Of a stretch of 64,000 nucleotides of DNA, positions 23,759 to 32,852 are shown one piece after another. The notes below the pieces were generated by a model. That model had not been told where the DNA came from. It saw nothing but the letters and a program-made list of their open reading frames with translations, and did not search any database. Both the position numbers and the translations under genes were made by a program. The stretch is from Microbacterium sufflavum (GTDB lineage Bacteria; Actinomycetota; Actinomycetes; Actinomycetales; Microbacteriaceae), in assembly GCF_023101165.1 (NCBI RefSeq), contig NZ_CP078076.1:930001-994000 (forward strand), given 5' to 3'. Every line of letters begins with the position of its first letter. The first letter of the stretch is position 1.

Positions 23759-23782
23759 AGTGGTACAGAAAAGCGTACCACT
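23759..23782. promoter_or_regulatory. YefM-YoeB operator
   Basis: A perfect inverted repeat, AGTGGTAC at 23759-23766 and GTACCACT at 23775-23782, with an A-rich 8-base spacer. It ends 15 bases before the antitoxin start, where conditional-cooperativity operators of YefM-YoeB lie. Confidence 0.75.
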
Positions 23783-23807
23783 CGGCGAGGCGAGAAGGCC
23801 GACCCGA

Positions 23808-23831
23808 CCCCCGTCGCGCATGAGACGGGGG
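23808..23831 (-). terminator. Terminator of the hydrolase-LLM-ABC operon
   Basis: Arms CCCCCGTC (23808-23815) and GACGGGGG (23824-23831), 8-base loop, beginning 20 bases after the stop of the last permease gene on the minus strand. It separates that operon from yefM-yoeB. Confidence 0.65.
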
Positions 23832-23850
23832 CCGGGAGTCGGGGGCGGCG

Positions 23851-24684
23851 TCAGCCGACGATCTTCCGCTCGTCGTACCAGGGCGCCAGCCTGCGGCGCA
23901 GCACCGAGATGAGGAACAGCGTCAGGTTCGCGATGATCACCATCACCACGACCATCGCGATCGCCTCGTCCATGCGGAACTGATACGCCGCGAACTCCAG
24001 CAGGTGACCGAGGCCCCCGGTGCCGCCGAGGAACTCGCCGAGCACCTCGCCCGTGAAGCCGAGGGCCGCACCGCGCTGGATGCCGGACAGGCTGTAGGGC
24101 AGCGTCGCCGGGAAGATGACCTTCCACCCCAGCCCGATGCCCTTCGCGCCGTACACGCGCGCCGCGTTCACGAGCGACGGGTTCACGGTGACCGCGCCCT
24201 CCATCGTGTTCAGCAGGATCGGGAACACCGCGAGCAGGATCACGAGGGCGATCTTCGACTCGCTGCCGAGCCCGAGGCCCAGGATGAACAGCGGAGCGAG
24301 CGCGACCTTGGGCGTGGAGTACAGCACCCACAGGAACGGGGCCACCATGAAGCGCAGCACCGGTGACCAGCCGACCGCGAGCCCCACGACCACACCCACG
24401 ACGATCGCGATGGCGAGGCCGATGAGCAGGTTCGTGACGCTGAAGCCGAAGGCGCCCCAGAACTCCGGGTCGACCATGAGCCGCCCGAAGGCCACGGCGA
24501 TCGCGCTGGGGGCGGGCAGAAACGCCTCGGGCACCCACTGGAACCAGGTGACCACCGCCTCCCACACGAGCAGCACGGCGGCCACGACCGCGATCAGCAG
24601 CAGCGTCCACCTGCCCTCGCCCGCGCGCACCACGCGCCGGGGCCGCACGATCCGCACGGTGCCGGTTGCCGAGACGACGCTCAT
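23851..24684 (-). CDS. TauC/SsuC-type ABC transporter permease 2
   Basis: A 277-residue inner-membrane permease with six helices. The EAA loop is RVYGAKGIGLGWKVIFPATL, and LWVLYSTPKVALAPLFILG is the typical TauC/SsuC segment. It starts within the end of the preceding permease gene (ATGA). It is homologous to, but clearly different from, permease 1, so the channel is probably a heterodimer, which is less common than the homodimer in TauABC-type systems. Last gene of a six-gene operon starting at 29723. Confidence 0.92.
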   Translation of the reverse strand: MSVVSATGTVRIVRPRRVVRAGEGRWTLLLIAVVAAVLLVWEAVVTWFQWVPEAFLPAPSAIAVAFGRLMVDPEFWGAFGFSVTNLLIGLAIAIVVGVVVGLAVGWSPVLRFMVAPFLWVLYSTPKVALAPLFILGLGLGSESKIALVILLAVFPILLNTMEGAVTVNPSLVNAARVYGAKGIGLGWKVIFPATLPYSLSGIQRGAALGFTGEVLGEFLGGTGGLGHLLEFAAYQFRMDEAIAMVVVMVIIANLTLFLISVLRRRLAPWYDERKIVG

Positions 24685-25514
24685 CGCCTGCCCTTCCTCG
24701 TCCACGGCGCGACCCCGCGCTCGATCGCGGTGACCACCTGGGTCATGCCCACGCTCCACACCACGACGATCGCGATCGCCGCGAACGCCTGATCCGTCTG
24801 ATACGTGTTGGAGGCGCGGATGATGAGCGCGCCCATGCCGCTCGACGACCCGGCGAGCTCGGCCACGACCATGCCGATCGTGGCGAGCACGACCGCCTGG
24901 CGGAGGCCGGCGAACAGGAACGGGATCGTCGACGGCAGGTACACCGAGCGGTACAGCCGCAGGCGGCCCGCGCCGTACACGCGGGCGGCGCGGATGATCG
25001 ACGGGTTCGTGGTGCGCATGCCCGCGGCGACGTTCAGCAGGATCGGGAAGATCGCGCTGATCGTGACGAGGAAGATGACCGGTCCGATGCCGAAGCCGAA
25101 CCAGGCCTTCGCGAGCGGCTGGTATGCGATCGACGGGGTGGCGTAGATGGTCCAGGCGATCGGACCGACCACGCGGTCGACCGGGAGGGACGAGCCCATC
25201 AGCAGGCCGACCGGGATGCCCACGACCACGGCGAGCGCGAAGCCGGTCAGCCACGCCTGCGCCGAGATCCCGGCGTTCGCGGCGAGCGACCCGTTCGCGA
25301 TGATCTCCCCGAAGCCCTGCGCGATCGACAGCGGGGGCGGCAGGAAGACCGGGTTGATCCAGCCGAGGACTCCGACCACGAGCTGCCACAGCAGCAGGAG
25401 CACGACGACCTCGACCGCGATGACCGCGGCCTTGCCGCGCGTGCTCAGCCCCGCGAGCCAGGCGGCGACCCCGCCGCGTCCGAGGTTCGGTCCCGTGGCG
25501 AGCAGCGCGCTCAT
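24681..25514 (-). CDS. TauC/SsuC-type ABC transporter permease 1
   Basis: A 277-residue six-helix permease. Typical segments: [40 protein letters not shown] and the ATPase-contact loop [20 protein letters not shown]. It overlaps the ATPase gene upstream and permease 2 downstream by 4 bases each. It forms a transporter with the NMT1-type receptor encoded at 22094-23170. Confidence 0.92.
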   Translation of the reverse strand: MSALLATGPNLGRGGVAAWLAGLSTRGKAAVIAVEVVVLLLLWQLVVGVLGWINPVFLPPPLSIAQGFGEIIANGSLAANAGISAQAWLTGFALAVVVGIPVGLLMGSSLPVDRVVGPIAWTIYATPSIAYQPLAKAWFGFGIGPVIFLVTISAIFPILLNVAAGMRTTNPSIIRAARVYGAGRLRLYRSVYLPSTIPFLFAGLRQAVVLATIGMVVAELAGSSSGMGALIIRASNTYQTDQAFAAIAIVVVWSVGMTQVVTAIERGVAPWTRKGRR

Positions 25515-26338
25515 TTCGACACCGCTGCCGCCGTGGCCTCGCCCTCCAGCGCCTCCCAGAGGTGGTCGCGGAGTTCGAGGAAGCGGGGATCGTGCTGCAC
25601 CGACCGCTCGGAGCGCGGCCGCTCGATCCCCGTGGTGATGATCTCCTTGATGGCGCCGGGGTGACTCTTGAACACCACGATGCGGTCGCCCAGGAGGATC
25701 GCCTCCTCGATCGAGTGCGTGATGAACAGGACGGTCTTGCCGGTCTTCTCGATCAGCTTCTCGATCTCGTCGCGCATCACCTCGCGGGTGAGGGCGTCGA
25801 CGGCGCCCAGCGGCTCGTCCATCAGCAGGATGCGCGGCTCGGCGACGAACGCCCGGGCGAGACCCACCCGCTGCTGCATGCCGCCGGACAGCTCCCGCGG
25901 GTACGACGACTCGAAGCCCTTGAGGCCCACCATGTCGATGGCCTCCTGCACGCGCTCGCGCCAGTCGGCCGTGCGCAGGCCCTTCTGCATCTCGAGCCCG
26001 AACTTCACGTTGTCGAACACCGTGCGCCAGGGCAGCAGCGCGTAGTCCTGGAAGACGACGGCCCGGTCGGGTCCCGGGCCGTCGACCTCCGTGCCGTCCA
26101 CCAGGACGGACCCGGTGCTCGGCGCGACGAGGCCGGCGATGACGTTCATGAACGTCGTCTTGCCGCACCCCGACGGGCCGAGCACCGTGATGAACTCGCC
26201 CTCGAACACGTCGAGGTCGACGTTCTCGATCGCGATCAGCTTCTTCCCCGTGCGCGCCACGTCGTAGCTCACGGAGAGTCCGGTGACCGAGATCAACGGG
26301 TCCGTGGCGGAGGGTGCGGTGTCTTTCACGTCAGTCAT
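25511..26338 (-). CDS. TauB/SsuB-type ABC transporter ATP-binding protein
   Basis: A 275-residue ATPase of the nitrate/sulfonate/taurine class. Walker [15 protein letters not shown]-loop [11 protein letters not shown], signature [15 protein letters not shown], Walker [13 protein letters not shown] and switch His in FITHSIEEA. It energises the two permeases encoded immediately downstream. It begins 40 bases after the LLM oxidoreductase gene in the same operon, so uptake and first catabolic steps are transcriptionally linked. Confidence 0.95.
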   Translation of the reverse strand: MTDVKDTAPSATDPLISVTGLSVSYDVARTGKKLIAIENVDLDVFEGEFITVLGPSGCGKTTFMNVIAGLVAPSTGSVLVDGTEVDGPGPDRAVVFQDYALLPWRTVFDNVKFGLEMQKGLRTADWRERVQEAIDMVGLKGFESSYPRELSGGMQQRVGLARAFVAEPRILLMDEPLGAVDALTREVMRDEIEKLIEKTGKTVLFITHSIEEAILLGDRIVVFKSHPGAIKEIITTGIERPRSERSVQHDPRFLELRDHLWEALEGEATAAAVSK

Positions 26339-26378
26339 CGTCGACCTCTCGTCTTGTCGCCGCGCTCGGGTGCGCGGC

Positions 26379-27353
26379 TTATCGCAGCTTAGGAAGCACC
26401 TCGGTGCCGAGGAGCTCGATCTGCTCGAAGAACCGATCGAACTTGAACCGGAAGTCGAACACCAGGTGCTCGGTGCCGATCTCCTCGAACCGGCGGATCT
26501 GATCGACCGCCTCGTCGGGGCTGCCGACGATGAGCTGACCCTCCAGGTCTTCCACGGTCTCGAAGCTGCCGGACGGCGGCTTCACCGCGAACTTCGCCTT
26601 GTTCGCCCACGCCAGCAGGCCGGGGATGTTCACGTGCTTGAGCGCCTCCTCGCGGGTGTCCTCGATGGAGGTGGGAGGGATCACGGCGATGGTCGGCATC
26701 GGCCGGCCGTTCTCGTCGGTCATCTCGCGCATGGTCTGGATGCGCTTCTCCATCGTGGCCAGACCCGTGCGGCCGGGCATCCAGCCGTCGGCGAACTCCG
26801 CCGCGAGGCGGGCCGACCGCGGGGTCGCGCCGCAGTACCAGAACGGGATACGACCGCCGACGGGCTTGGGCTCGATGGTGACGTTCTCGAACGAGAAAAT
26901 GCCGTCGTCGTAGGTGACGTCGTTCTCGGTGAACACGCGGCGCAGGATCTCGGCGTTCGAGCGCACCATCTCCACGCGGTCCAGGTCGCCCCAGCCGATC
27001 GCCTCGAACTCGTGGTCGAACGTGCCGGCGCCGAAGCCGAGGATCAGGCGCGGGCCGAGCAGCTGGGTCATGGTGCCGGCCATCAGCGCGGTCACGAGCG
27101 GGTGCCGGAACGGGATGAGCGACCCGGTGCCGAGCTCGATCTTCTCGGTCACCGCGCCGATGGCGGTGAGCGTGGTGAGCGCGTCGTAGAACGTGCGGTT
27201 GGGCTTCTCCATCTCGCCGTGCGGCTCGAACACGAGGTGGTCGCGCACCCACACGGAGTCGAATCCGAAGCTCTCGGCGAGCTTCGACCCCTCCAGGAGC
27301 TTCTCCTTGCTCGCCTCCTCGCCGAAGTGCGGCAGCAGCAGTCCGAATTTCAT
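26379..27353 (-). CDS. LLM-class flavin/F420-dependent oxidoreductase
   Basis: A 324-residue luciferase-like TIM barrel. It starts [15 protein letters not shown], with [12 protein letters not shown], the cofactor-site loop [20 protein letters not shown] and C-terminal [20 protein letters not shown]. Enzymes of this type use F420H2 (hydride transfer) or FMNH2 (oxygenation). Given the F420 import, biosynthesis and reduction genes in the same regulon, F420 is the better guess, but sequence cannot decide. It lies one base after the cyclic-amide hydrolase stop and before the ABC genes, so it probably attacks the imported compound or its hydrolysis product. Confidence 0.88.
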   Translation of the reverse strand: MKFGLLLPHFGEEASKEKLLEGSKLAESFGFDSVWVRDHLVFEPHGEMEKPNRTFYDALTTLTAIGAVTEKIELGTGSLIPFRHPLVTALMAGTMTQLLGPRLILGFGAGTFDHEFEAIGWGDLDRVEMVRSNAEILRRVFTENDVTYDDGIFSFENVTIEPKPVGGRIPFWYCGATPRSARLAAEFADGWMPGRTGLATMEKRIQTMREMTDENGRPMPTIAVIPPTSIEDTREEALKHVNIPGLLAWANKAKFAVKPPSGSFETVEDLEGQLIVGSPDEAVDQIRRFEEIGTEHLVFDFRFKFDRFFEQIELLGTEVLPKLR

Positions 27354-27354
27354 G

Positions 27355-28761
27355 TCAGTTCCTCTCTGCGGCCAGTGCCGCCCTGTCTTCCGCCGAGGCG
27401 GCGAGCTTTCCGAAGGCGGGGTCGCCGACGACCTCGCGGTCGACGTACACGTCTTCTCCGCGCACGAGCGTGCGCTGGATGCGGGCGCTGATGGTGCGCC
27501 CGTCGTACGGGGTCCAGCCGATCTTCGACAGCACGTCGTCGTTCGTGATGGTCCACTCGTCGGCCAGGTCGGCGATCACGATGTCGGCGTCGGCGCCGAT
27601 CGTGAGGGAGCCCTTGACGCCCTCCAGGCCGAACTTCGCGGCGGGGATGTGGGCGACCATGTCGATCGCGCGCTGCAGGTCGAGCTCGCCCTTGTTCACG
27701 GCGTCGAGCATGAGCTCGTAGTAGTACTGGATGCCCGGGGTGCCCGTGTGCGAGCTCCACATCTTGGTCCAGCCGACCTCCTTCTCCTCGCGGGTGTGCG
27801 GGGCGTGGTCGCTGGCGGCGATGTCGATCGTGCCGTCCCGCATGCCCTCCCACACGGCGGTGCGGTTGTCGTCGGGCACCCAGTAGCTCAGGGCGTAGGG
27901 ACCGAGGGTCTCCACGTCGTCCCACGTGGACAGGAACGGCGCCCAGTGGTTGACCTCGCACGTGACGTCGATGCCGTTCTGCTTGGCGCGGCGCACGGCC
28001 TCGATCGAGCGCCGGGTCTGGATGTGCGCGATGTGCACGGGGCAGCCGGAGGCCTCGGCGAGCCGCAGCACCACGTCGATCGCGGTGTCCCAGATCACGC
28101 CCTCGCGCGCGGCGTAGGCGGAGGCGTAGCCCTGCGGGGTGTTCTCGCCGCGGGCGAGGTAGGCGCCCTCGATGTAGTCCATGAGCGCCTGGTCGTGCGG
28201 GTGCACGATGAAGCGCTTCCCGGTCTGGGCGATATGGTCCATGATCTCGAGCAGGTGCCCGTGGTCGTGGATGCCGGTTCCGGAGGGGTGCGGGTAGTCG
28301 CGGCCCGTGTCGACGACCATGTAGATCTTGTAGGCGCGGATGCCGAGGTCGCTCATGCCCGCGATCTCGGCGAACTTCGTCGGGGCGGGGTTGTGGTTCC
28401 AGTCGACGATCGACGACTCCTCGTAGCGCCGGAACACGTCGGTGAGGGTGGCGACGTCGGTCGTGGGCGGCTTGAGGTTGGGCATGCCGAACATCGTCGT
28501 GACACCGCCGGCCGCGGCCTGGAGGCTGGTCGTGTAGATGTCGTCCTTGTGCTCGTAGCCGGGCTCGCGGGTGTGCACGTGCACGTCGACCATGCCGGGC
28601 AGCACGAGCTTGCCGGTGGCGTCGATCGTGCGCGCGGCGTCGATGTCGGTGTCGGCCGCGACGATGCCGGCGACCCGGCCGTCCGCGACGAGCAGGTCGG
28701 CGACGACCGGTCCTGCGGGGGTGACGACGGTGCCGCCGGTGATCTTCAGATCGACGCTCAT
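27355..28761 (-). CDS. Dihydroorotase/hydantoinase-type cyclic amidohydrolase
   Basis: A 468-residue amidohydrolase of the dihydroorotase-allantoinase-hydantoinase group with a full binuclear metal site: LPGMVDVHVHTREPG, the carboxylatable Lys in RAYKIYMVVD, HPHDQAL, CPVHIAHIQT and the catalytic Asp in IAASDHAPHTREEK. These enzymes open cyclic amides, imides or ureides. It is not in a pyrimidine or purine gene setting, so dihydroorotate is unlikely. Coupled by ATGA to the alpha/beta-hydrolase upstream and one base from the LLM gene. It points to a cyclic amide or imide intermediate. Confidence 0.9.
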   Translation of the reverse strand: MSVDLKITGGTVVTPAGPVVADLLVADGRVAGIVAADTDIDAARTIDATGKLVLPGMVDVHVHTREPGYEHKDDIYTTSLQAAAGGVTTMFGMPNLKPPTTDVATLTDVFRRYEESSIVDWNHNPAPTKFAEIAGMSDLGIRAYKIYMVVDTGRDYPHPSGTGIHDHGHLLEIMDHIAQTGKRFIVHPHDQALMDYIEGAYLARGENTPQGYASAYAAREGVIWDTAIDVVLRLAEASGCPVHIAHIQTRRSIEAVRRAKQNGIDVTCEVNHWAPFLSTWDDVETLGPYALSYWVPDDNRTAVWEGMRDGTIDIAASDHAPHTREEKEVGWTKMWSSHTGTPGIQYYYELMLDAVNKGELDLQRAIDMVAHIPAAKFGLEGVKGSLTIGADADIVIADLADEWTITNDDVLSKIGWTPYDGRTISARIQRTLVRGEDVYVDREVVGDPAFGKLAASAEDRAALAAERN

Positions 28762-29723
28762 CGCGCGACCTCCTGTTCCTGAACGGATTCTGTCTGGATG
28801 GACTCGCCGATCGCGGGCGACGGCGTGGTCCGGTGGATGAGATGCGCGGGGCGCACGTGCGTGTCGAACCAGCCGACGATCACCGGGGTGGTCTGCTCCC
28901 AGTACGTGTCGTAGGCGGCGTAGTGCGTGGTGTGCCGCTGCATGATGAGCTGCTTGGGGCCGCGCGCCGCCTCGTACAGCGCCTCGGCGTGATCGGTCGG
29001 CGTGGTCGCATCGCCCTCGACGCCGATCACGAGCAGCGGCGTGGTCAGGCGGGCCGCGGCGTCGATGGGGCGGTAGGCGATGATGCCCTCGGCGCACGCG
29101 AGCGGCACGGCGGAGGGGATGCGGTCGTCGACGTCGGCCTTGATGGTGGTGGCGCGACGCTCGGCCGTGGGGATCATGATCTCCTCGCGGGGGTGCACGA
29201 TGCGGCCCTCCCCCGTGGTGACGCGCCGGCGGCGGTCGTCGTCGAGCGACTTCTGGAAGTCGAGCCACTCGTACTCGCTGCGCATGCGGTGCAGCCAGTC
29301 CTCGCCGTCGGCCACGGGAACCTGGCTGACAGCGGCCTTGACGCGCGGATCGACGTCGGCGAGCAGCACCGCGTTGCCACCGCCGGTGCCCCCGGTGCCG
29401 AACACCCCGATGGCGTCGGCGATCACGTCGTCGCGCGTGGTGAGGTAGGTGACGGCGTTGACGAGGTCCTGCAGCTGCCAGGCGGGCGAGAGGTAGCCGC
29501 GGTCGCCGTCGGAGTCGCCGAAGCCGCGGTAGTCGATCACGAGCACCGCGAAGCCGGCCGCGACGAGGGCCTCGTGGTAGCGGACGTAGAGCTTGGCGTC
29601 CTTGAGGCCGAGCCAGCCGGGCCCCTGCACGATCGCGCGGTACGGGCCGTCATGGTCGGGGGTGCGCCAGATCGCGGAGATGCGGGAGCCCTCGCTGAAG
29701 AACGAGACGGGTGTGGTCTGCAT
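28758..29723 (-). CDS. Alpha/beta-hydrolase with Thr at the nucleophile position
   Basis: A 321-residue alpha/beta-hydrolase, first gene of its operon, with AGAGGAA before the ATG. Fold markers: oxyanion region VQGPGWLG, LVIDYRGFGDSDG, and the later acid and base in VIGVEGDATTP and QRHTTHYAAYD. The nucleophile elbow, normally GxSxG, reads FGTGGTGGGNA, so the expected Ser is Thr113 (or the site is dead). Such a change may mean a non-hydrolytic or lyase-like role. Two copies of the regulon operator lie in the gap to the divergent F420-0 transporter operon. Confidence 0.82.
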   Translation of the reverse strand: MQTTPVSFFSEGSRISAIWRTPDHDGPYRAIVQGPGWLGLKDAKLYVRYHEALVAAGFAVLVIDYRGFGDSDGDRGYLSPAWQLQDLVNAVTYLTTRDDVIADAIGVFGTGGTGGGNAVLLADVDPRVKAAVSQVPVADGEDWLHRMRSEYEWLDFQKSLDDDRRRRVTTGEGRIVHPREEIMIPTAERRATTIKADVDDRIPSAVPLACAEGIIAYRPIDAAARLTTPLLVIGVEGDATTPTDHAEALYEAARGPKQLIMQRHTTHYAAYDTYWEQTTPVIVGWFDTHVRPAHLIHRTTPSPAIGESIQTESVQEQEVAR

Positions 29724-29804
29724 GGATTCCTCTCGGCTGAACGCGGCGTCGCGATCGGGCGATGTGCGCCGCGGCGGTGGGGCTTCTTCATCATGACCCA
29801 TTTT

Positions 29805-29840
29805 GGATCCAGAATCCAGTATTGATTGGATCCAAAATCC
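29805..29840. promoter_or_regulatory. Regulon operators O3a and O3b
   Basis: GGATCCAGAATCC at 29805-29817 and GGATCCAAAATCC at 29828-29840, centres 23 bases apart. The reverse complement of O3a, GGATTCTGGATCC, is identical to O5 at 44114. They lie in the 228-base gap between the divergent hydrolase operon (start 29723) and the F420-0 importer operon (start 29952), so one repressor could control both. Confidence 0.7.
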
Positions 29841-29951
29841 GAGCTAGCATGACCGCATCGCGCCGACCCGATTGGCCGGCGCCGGTGGTCCCGACCTGGA
29901 CTGCGACCGCGCATACACCCGCGCCTACCCGCCCACGTCCTCCGGAGAACC

Positions 29952-30935
29952 ATGACCCCCACCGCCCGCGCGCTCGGCGCCACCCCCGTCCTCGCCCTCC
30001 TCCTCGCCGCGGGCCTCAGCGGCTGCGCGAGCGGCCCCGCCTCCCCCGCAGCCGCCGACGCCGACCGGCCCCGTGCGACCCTCGACAACTGCGGCACCGA
30101 GGTGACCCTCGACGGACCGCCGCAGCGCATCCTCACGGTCAAGTCCTCCACCCTCGAACTCGCCCTGGCCCTCGGCGCGGGCGACCGCATCATCGGCTCC
30201 GCCTTCACCGACGGCCCGCTCCCCGAGGCGCTCGCGGCGGAGGCCGACGGCATCCCCACCGTGTCGGACAAGGTGCCGTCGAAGGAGGCCGTGCTCGAGC
30301 TCGAACCCGACCTGGTGTTCGCCGGATGGGAGTCGAACTTCTCGGTCGACGGCGCCGGCGAGCGCGACGACCTGCAGCAGCTGGGCATCGCCACCTACGT
30401 CGCCCCGGCGGCGTGCAAGGCGCCCGGCTACATGCCCGACCCGCTCACGTTCGACGCCGTGTTCGACGGTTTCACCGAGGCGGGCGAGCTGCTCGGCGAG
30501 CAGAAGGCCGCGGCGGCCCTCGTCGCGGAACAGCGGACCACCCTCGACGCGATCGCCCCCGACGACCGCGGGCTCTCCGCCGTCTGGTACTCGTCGGGCA
30601 GCGACCAGCCCTTCGTCGGCGCGGGCATCGGCGCCCCGCAGATGATCATGGCGGCCGCGGGGCTGGAGAACGTGTTCGCCGAGGTGCACGACACCTGGAC
30701 CTCGACCTCGTGGGAGCTGATCGCGGAGGCCGACCCCGACGTGATCGTGCTGGTGGACGCCGCGTGGAACACCGCCGCGTCGAAGCAGGAGCTGCTGGCG
30801 TCGAACCCGGTGACCGCCCAGCTCGACGCCGTGCGGAACGAGCGGTACGTGGTCGTGGACTTCCCGGCGACGGAGGCCGGGATCCGCAACGTCGACGCGG
30901 TGGCCGCGATCGTCGCGCGGCTCGGAGAGCGATGA
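29952..30935 (+). CDS. Putative F420-0 ABC transporter substrate-binding lipoprotein
   Basis: A 327-residue lipoprotein (lipobox GLSGC, Cys about 25) with the FecB/BtuF fold: TVKSSTLELALALGAGDRI, LELEPDLVFAGW, LLASNPVTAQLDAVRNERYV. It looks like a siderophore or cobalamin receptor, but matches the actinobacterial subgroup annotated as F420-0 transporter receptors: DNCGTEVTLDGPPQRILT near the N-terminus and SDQPFVGAGIGAPQMIM in the middle. That assignment, proposed from co-occurrence of this three-gene cassette with cofE, fits here because cofE, cofC, cofD and fgd lie 3-9 kb away. Transport of F420-0 or Fo is inferred, not proven for the family as far as I know. Confidence 0.78.
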   Translation: MTPTARALGATPVLALLLAAGLSGCASGPASPAAADADRPRATLDNCGTEVTLDGPPQRILTVKSSTLELALALGAGDRIIGSAFTDGPLPEALAAEADGIPTVSDKVPSKEAVLELEPDLVFAGWESNFSVDGAGERDDLQQLGIATYVAPAACKAPGYMPDPLTFDAVFDGFTEAGELLGEQKAAAALVAEQRTTLDAIAPDDRGLSAVWYSSGSDQPFVGAGIGAPQMIMAAAGLENVFAEVHDTWTSTSWELIAEADPDVIVLVDAAWNTAASKQELLASNPVTAQLDAVRNERYVVVDFPATEAGIRNVDAVAAIVARLGER

Positions 30936-32005
30936 GCGTCACACTGCCGCTGCGGGCGGCGATCCCGGCCATGGCGGCATCCGTTCCCCGCCCGCGAAGG
31001 CGCCGCGCCGCCCCGACGATCGCGGTGCTGCTGCTCGCCCTGGCCGGCACCGTGGTCGCTGCGGTCGCCATCGGCCCGGCCGACATCACTCCTGCCGAGC
31101 TCGTGGCGAGCGTGTGGTCGCACCTGACCGGGGCAGCCAGCGGACTCACGCCCATCCGCGACGCGATCATCTGGGAGGGACGAGTGCCCCGGGTTCTCAC
31201 GGCCGCCGCGGTGGGAGGCGGCCTTGCCCTGTGCGGCGCCGTGATGCAGGCGCTCACCCGCAATCCATTGGCAGACCCGTACCTGCTGGGCCTGTCGTCC
31301 GGAGCCTCGACGGGCGCCGTGATCGTCATCGTGCTGGGTGCCGCGGTGGCGCTGCCGTTCGCCGCCTTCGCCGGCGCCCTGCTCGCTCTTGCCCTCGCCC
31401 TCGGTCTGGCCCGCGCGGCCGGCTCCTCAGGGCCGACGGCCGTAGTGCTCGCGGGTCTCGCGGTGTCGGCGGTTCTGGCCGCGCTGACCAGCCTGGTGAT
31501 CTTCTGGAGCGCGACCAACGACAGTTACCGCGAGATCCTCAGCTGGCTGCTCGGATCTCTCGGCGGCGCTGATTGGTCGGATGCCGCGCTGGCCGGCGTC
31601 GCGGTGGTCGTGTGCGCCGTGCCGCTGCTGGCCTCGGCCCGCCCGCTCGACAGCCTGGTGCTCGGCGACACGGCCGCCGAGGCGCTGGGCATCCCGGTCA
31701 CGCGCGTGCGGGTGCTCCTGTTCGTGTGCGCCGCTCTGCTGACCGGCGCGCTCGTCGCGGTGAGCGGATCGATCGGCTTCGTCGGGCTGATCCTGCCGCA
31801 CGCCGTTCGTGCGGTCGTCGGCGCCCGGCATCGCGCTCTCCTCCCGGTGTCATTCCTCGCCGGGGCGGTGTTCCTCATCTGGGCCGACACCATCGCGCGC
31901 ACCGTGTTCGAGCCGCGCGAGCTCCCGGTCGGCATCGTCACCGCGCTGATCGGTGGTCCGGTGTTCGCGCTGCTGATGCTGCGCATGCGGAAGTCCCGCG
32001 CATGA
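30932..32005 (+). CDS. Putative F420-0 ABC transporter permease (FecCD type)
   Basis: A 357-residue FecCD-family permease with about nine or ten helices. Signature segments: RVPRVLTAAAVGGGLALCGA, MQALTRNPLADPYLLGLSSG, ILSWLLGSLGGADW and SGSIGFVGLILPHAVRAVVG. It is coupled to the receptor gene by ATGA and to the ATPase gene by ATGA. By itself it cannot be told from heme, siderophore or B12 permeases; the F420-0 call rests on the cassette and neighbours. Confidence 0.8.
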   Translation: MSVTLPLRAAIPAMAASVPRPRRRRAAPTIAVLLLALAGTVVAAVAIGPADITPAELVASVWSHLTGAASGLTPIRDAIIWEGRVPRVLTAAAVGGGLALCGAVMQALTRNPLADPYLLGLSSGASTGAVIVIVLGAAVALPFAAFAGALLALALALGLARAAGSSGPTAVVLAGLAVSAVLAALTSLVIFWSATNDSYREILSWLLGSLGGADWSDAALAGVAVVVCAVPLLASARPLDSLVLGDTAAEALGIPVTRVRVLLFVCAALLTGALVAVSGSIGFVGLILPHAVRAVVGARHRALLPVSFLAGAVFLIWADTIARTVFEPRELPVGIVTALIGGPVFALLMLRMRKSRA

Positions 32006-32817
32006 CCGCGCACGACGGAAGCGGGCTCGATGCCCGCCGCATCCGCTTCGATCACGGCGACCGCGTGATCATCGACGGCATGCACATCACCGCTCCCGGC
32101 GGCTCGGTCACCGCCCTGCTCGGCCCGAACGGCTCGGGCAAGAGCACACTGCTGCGCCTGATCGCCGGAACACTGCGCGGCGAGGTCGAGAGCCTGGAGC
32201 TCGATGGCGTGTCCCTGACCGAGATGCAGCGGAGGGCACGGGCGCAGCGGGTTGCCCTGGTGGAGCAGGAGTGGTCGGCGGCCGAGGGCATGACCGGACG
32301 CGACATCGTCGGGCTCGGACTCCTCCCGCACCGCGGATGGCTGTCGTTCGAGGGCGGGGAGGCGGATGCCGATGCGACGGACGCCGCGATGTCCCGCGCC
32401 GGCGCACGAGAGTTCGCAGACCGCGACGCGGCGACCCTCTCGGGCGGCGAGCGCCAGCGCGTGAATCTGGCCAGGGCACTGGCTCAGCGACCGGCGCTGC
32501 TGCTGTGCGACGAACCGACGAACCACCTCGACATCCGCGCCCAGCTCGACGCCCTCGTGCTGCTGCGCACCCTCGCCCGTGACGGGATGACGGTGCTCGC
32601 CGCGCTGCACGACCTCAACCACGCCGCGGCGTTCGCCGACCACGTCGTCGTGGTCGCCGACGGTCACGTGCAGGCGGCCGGTTCACCGCAGGACGTGCTC
32701 ACCCGTGAGCTCATCGCCCGCGTGTGGCACGTCGAGGCCGAGGTGCTCTCTCGACCCGACAGCGATCGTCCGCTGATCGTCTTCGATGCGGCGATGACAC
32801 CCGCCCTCGGTCGGTGA
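32002..32817 (+). CDS. Putative F420-0 ABC transporter ATP-binding protein
   Basis: A 271-residue FepC/BtuD-type ATPase. Walker A LLGPNGSGKSTLLRL, Q-loop VALVEQEWSA, signature TLSGGERQRVNLARALA, Walker B ALLLCDEPTNHLD, switch His in ALHDLNHAA. It is the third gene of the importer operon. The operon ends here; the convergent ImmA/IrrE-like gene ends 35 bases further on. Confidence 0.85.
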   Translation: MTAHDGSGLDARRIRFDHGDRVIIDGMHITAPGGSVTALLGPNGSGKSTLLRLIAGTLRGEVESLELDGVSLTEMQRRARAQRVALVEQEWSAAEGMTGRDIVGLGLLPHRGWLSFEGGEADADATDAAMSRAGAREFADRDAATLSGGERQRVNLARALAQRPALLLCDEPTNHLDIRAQLDALVLLRTLARDGMTVLAALHDLNHAAAFADHVVVVADGHVQAAGSPQDVLTRELIARVWHVEAEVLSRPDSDRPLIVFDAAMTPALGR

Positions 32818-32852
32818 CCGGGGTCACTCGAGGGACCCGACCCGAAGCGGGA

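Noticed and set aside
27355-28761. Dihydroorotase pyrC or allantoinase
   Set aside because: Catalytic motifs fit the wide family, yet no pyrimidine or purine genes are near and the gene is embedded in a catabolic operon.
28785-28799. GGATTCTG..TGGAT, similar to the regulon operator
   Set aside because: It lies inside the 3' coding end of the alpha/beta-hydrolase, has a two-base insertion relative to the motif and no promoter role is likely.
29952-32817. Siderophore, heme or cobalamin importer
   Set aside because: The fold allows it, but the cassette type and its place beside cofC, cofD, cofE and fgd under the same operator favour F420-0 or Fo. Kept as the main alternative.
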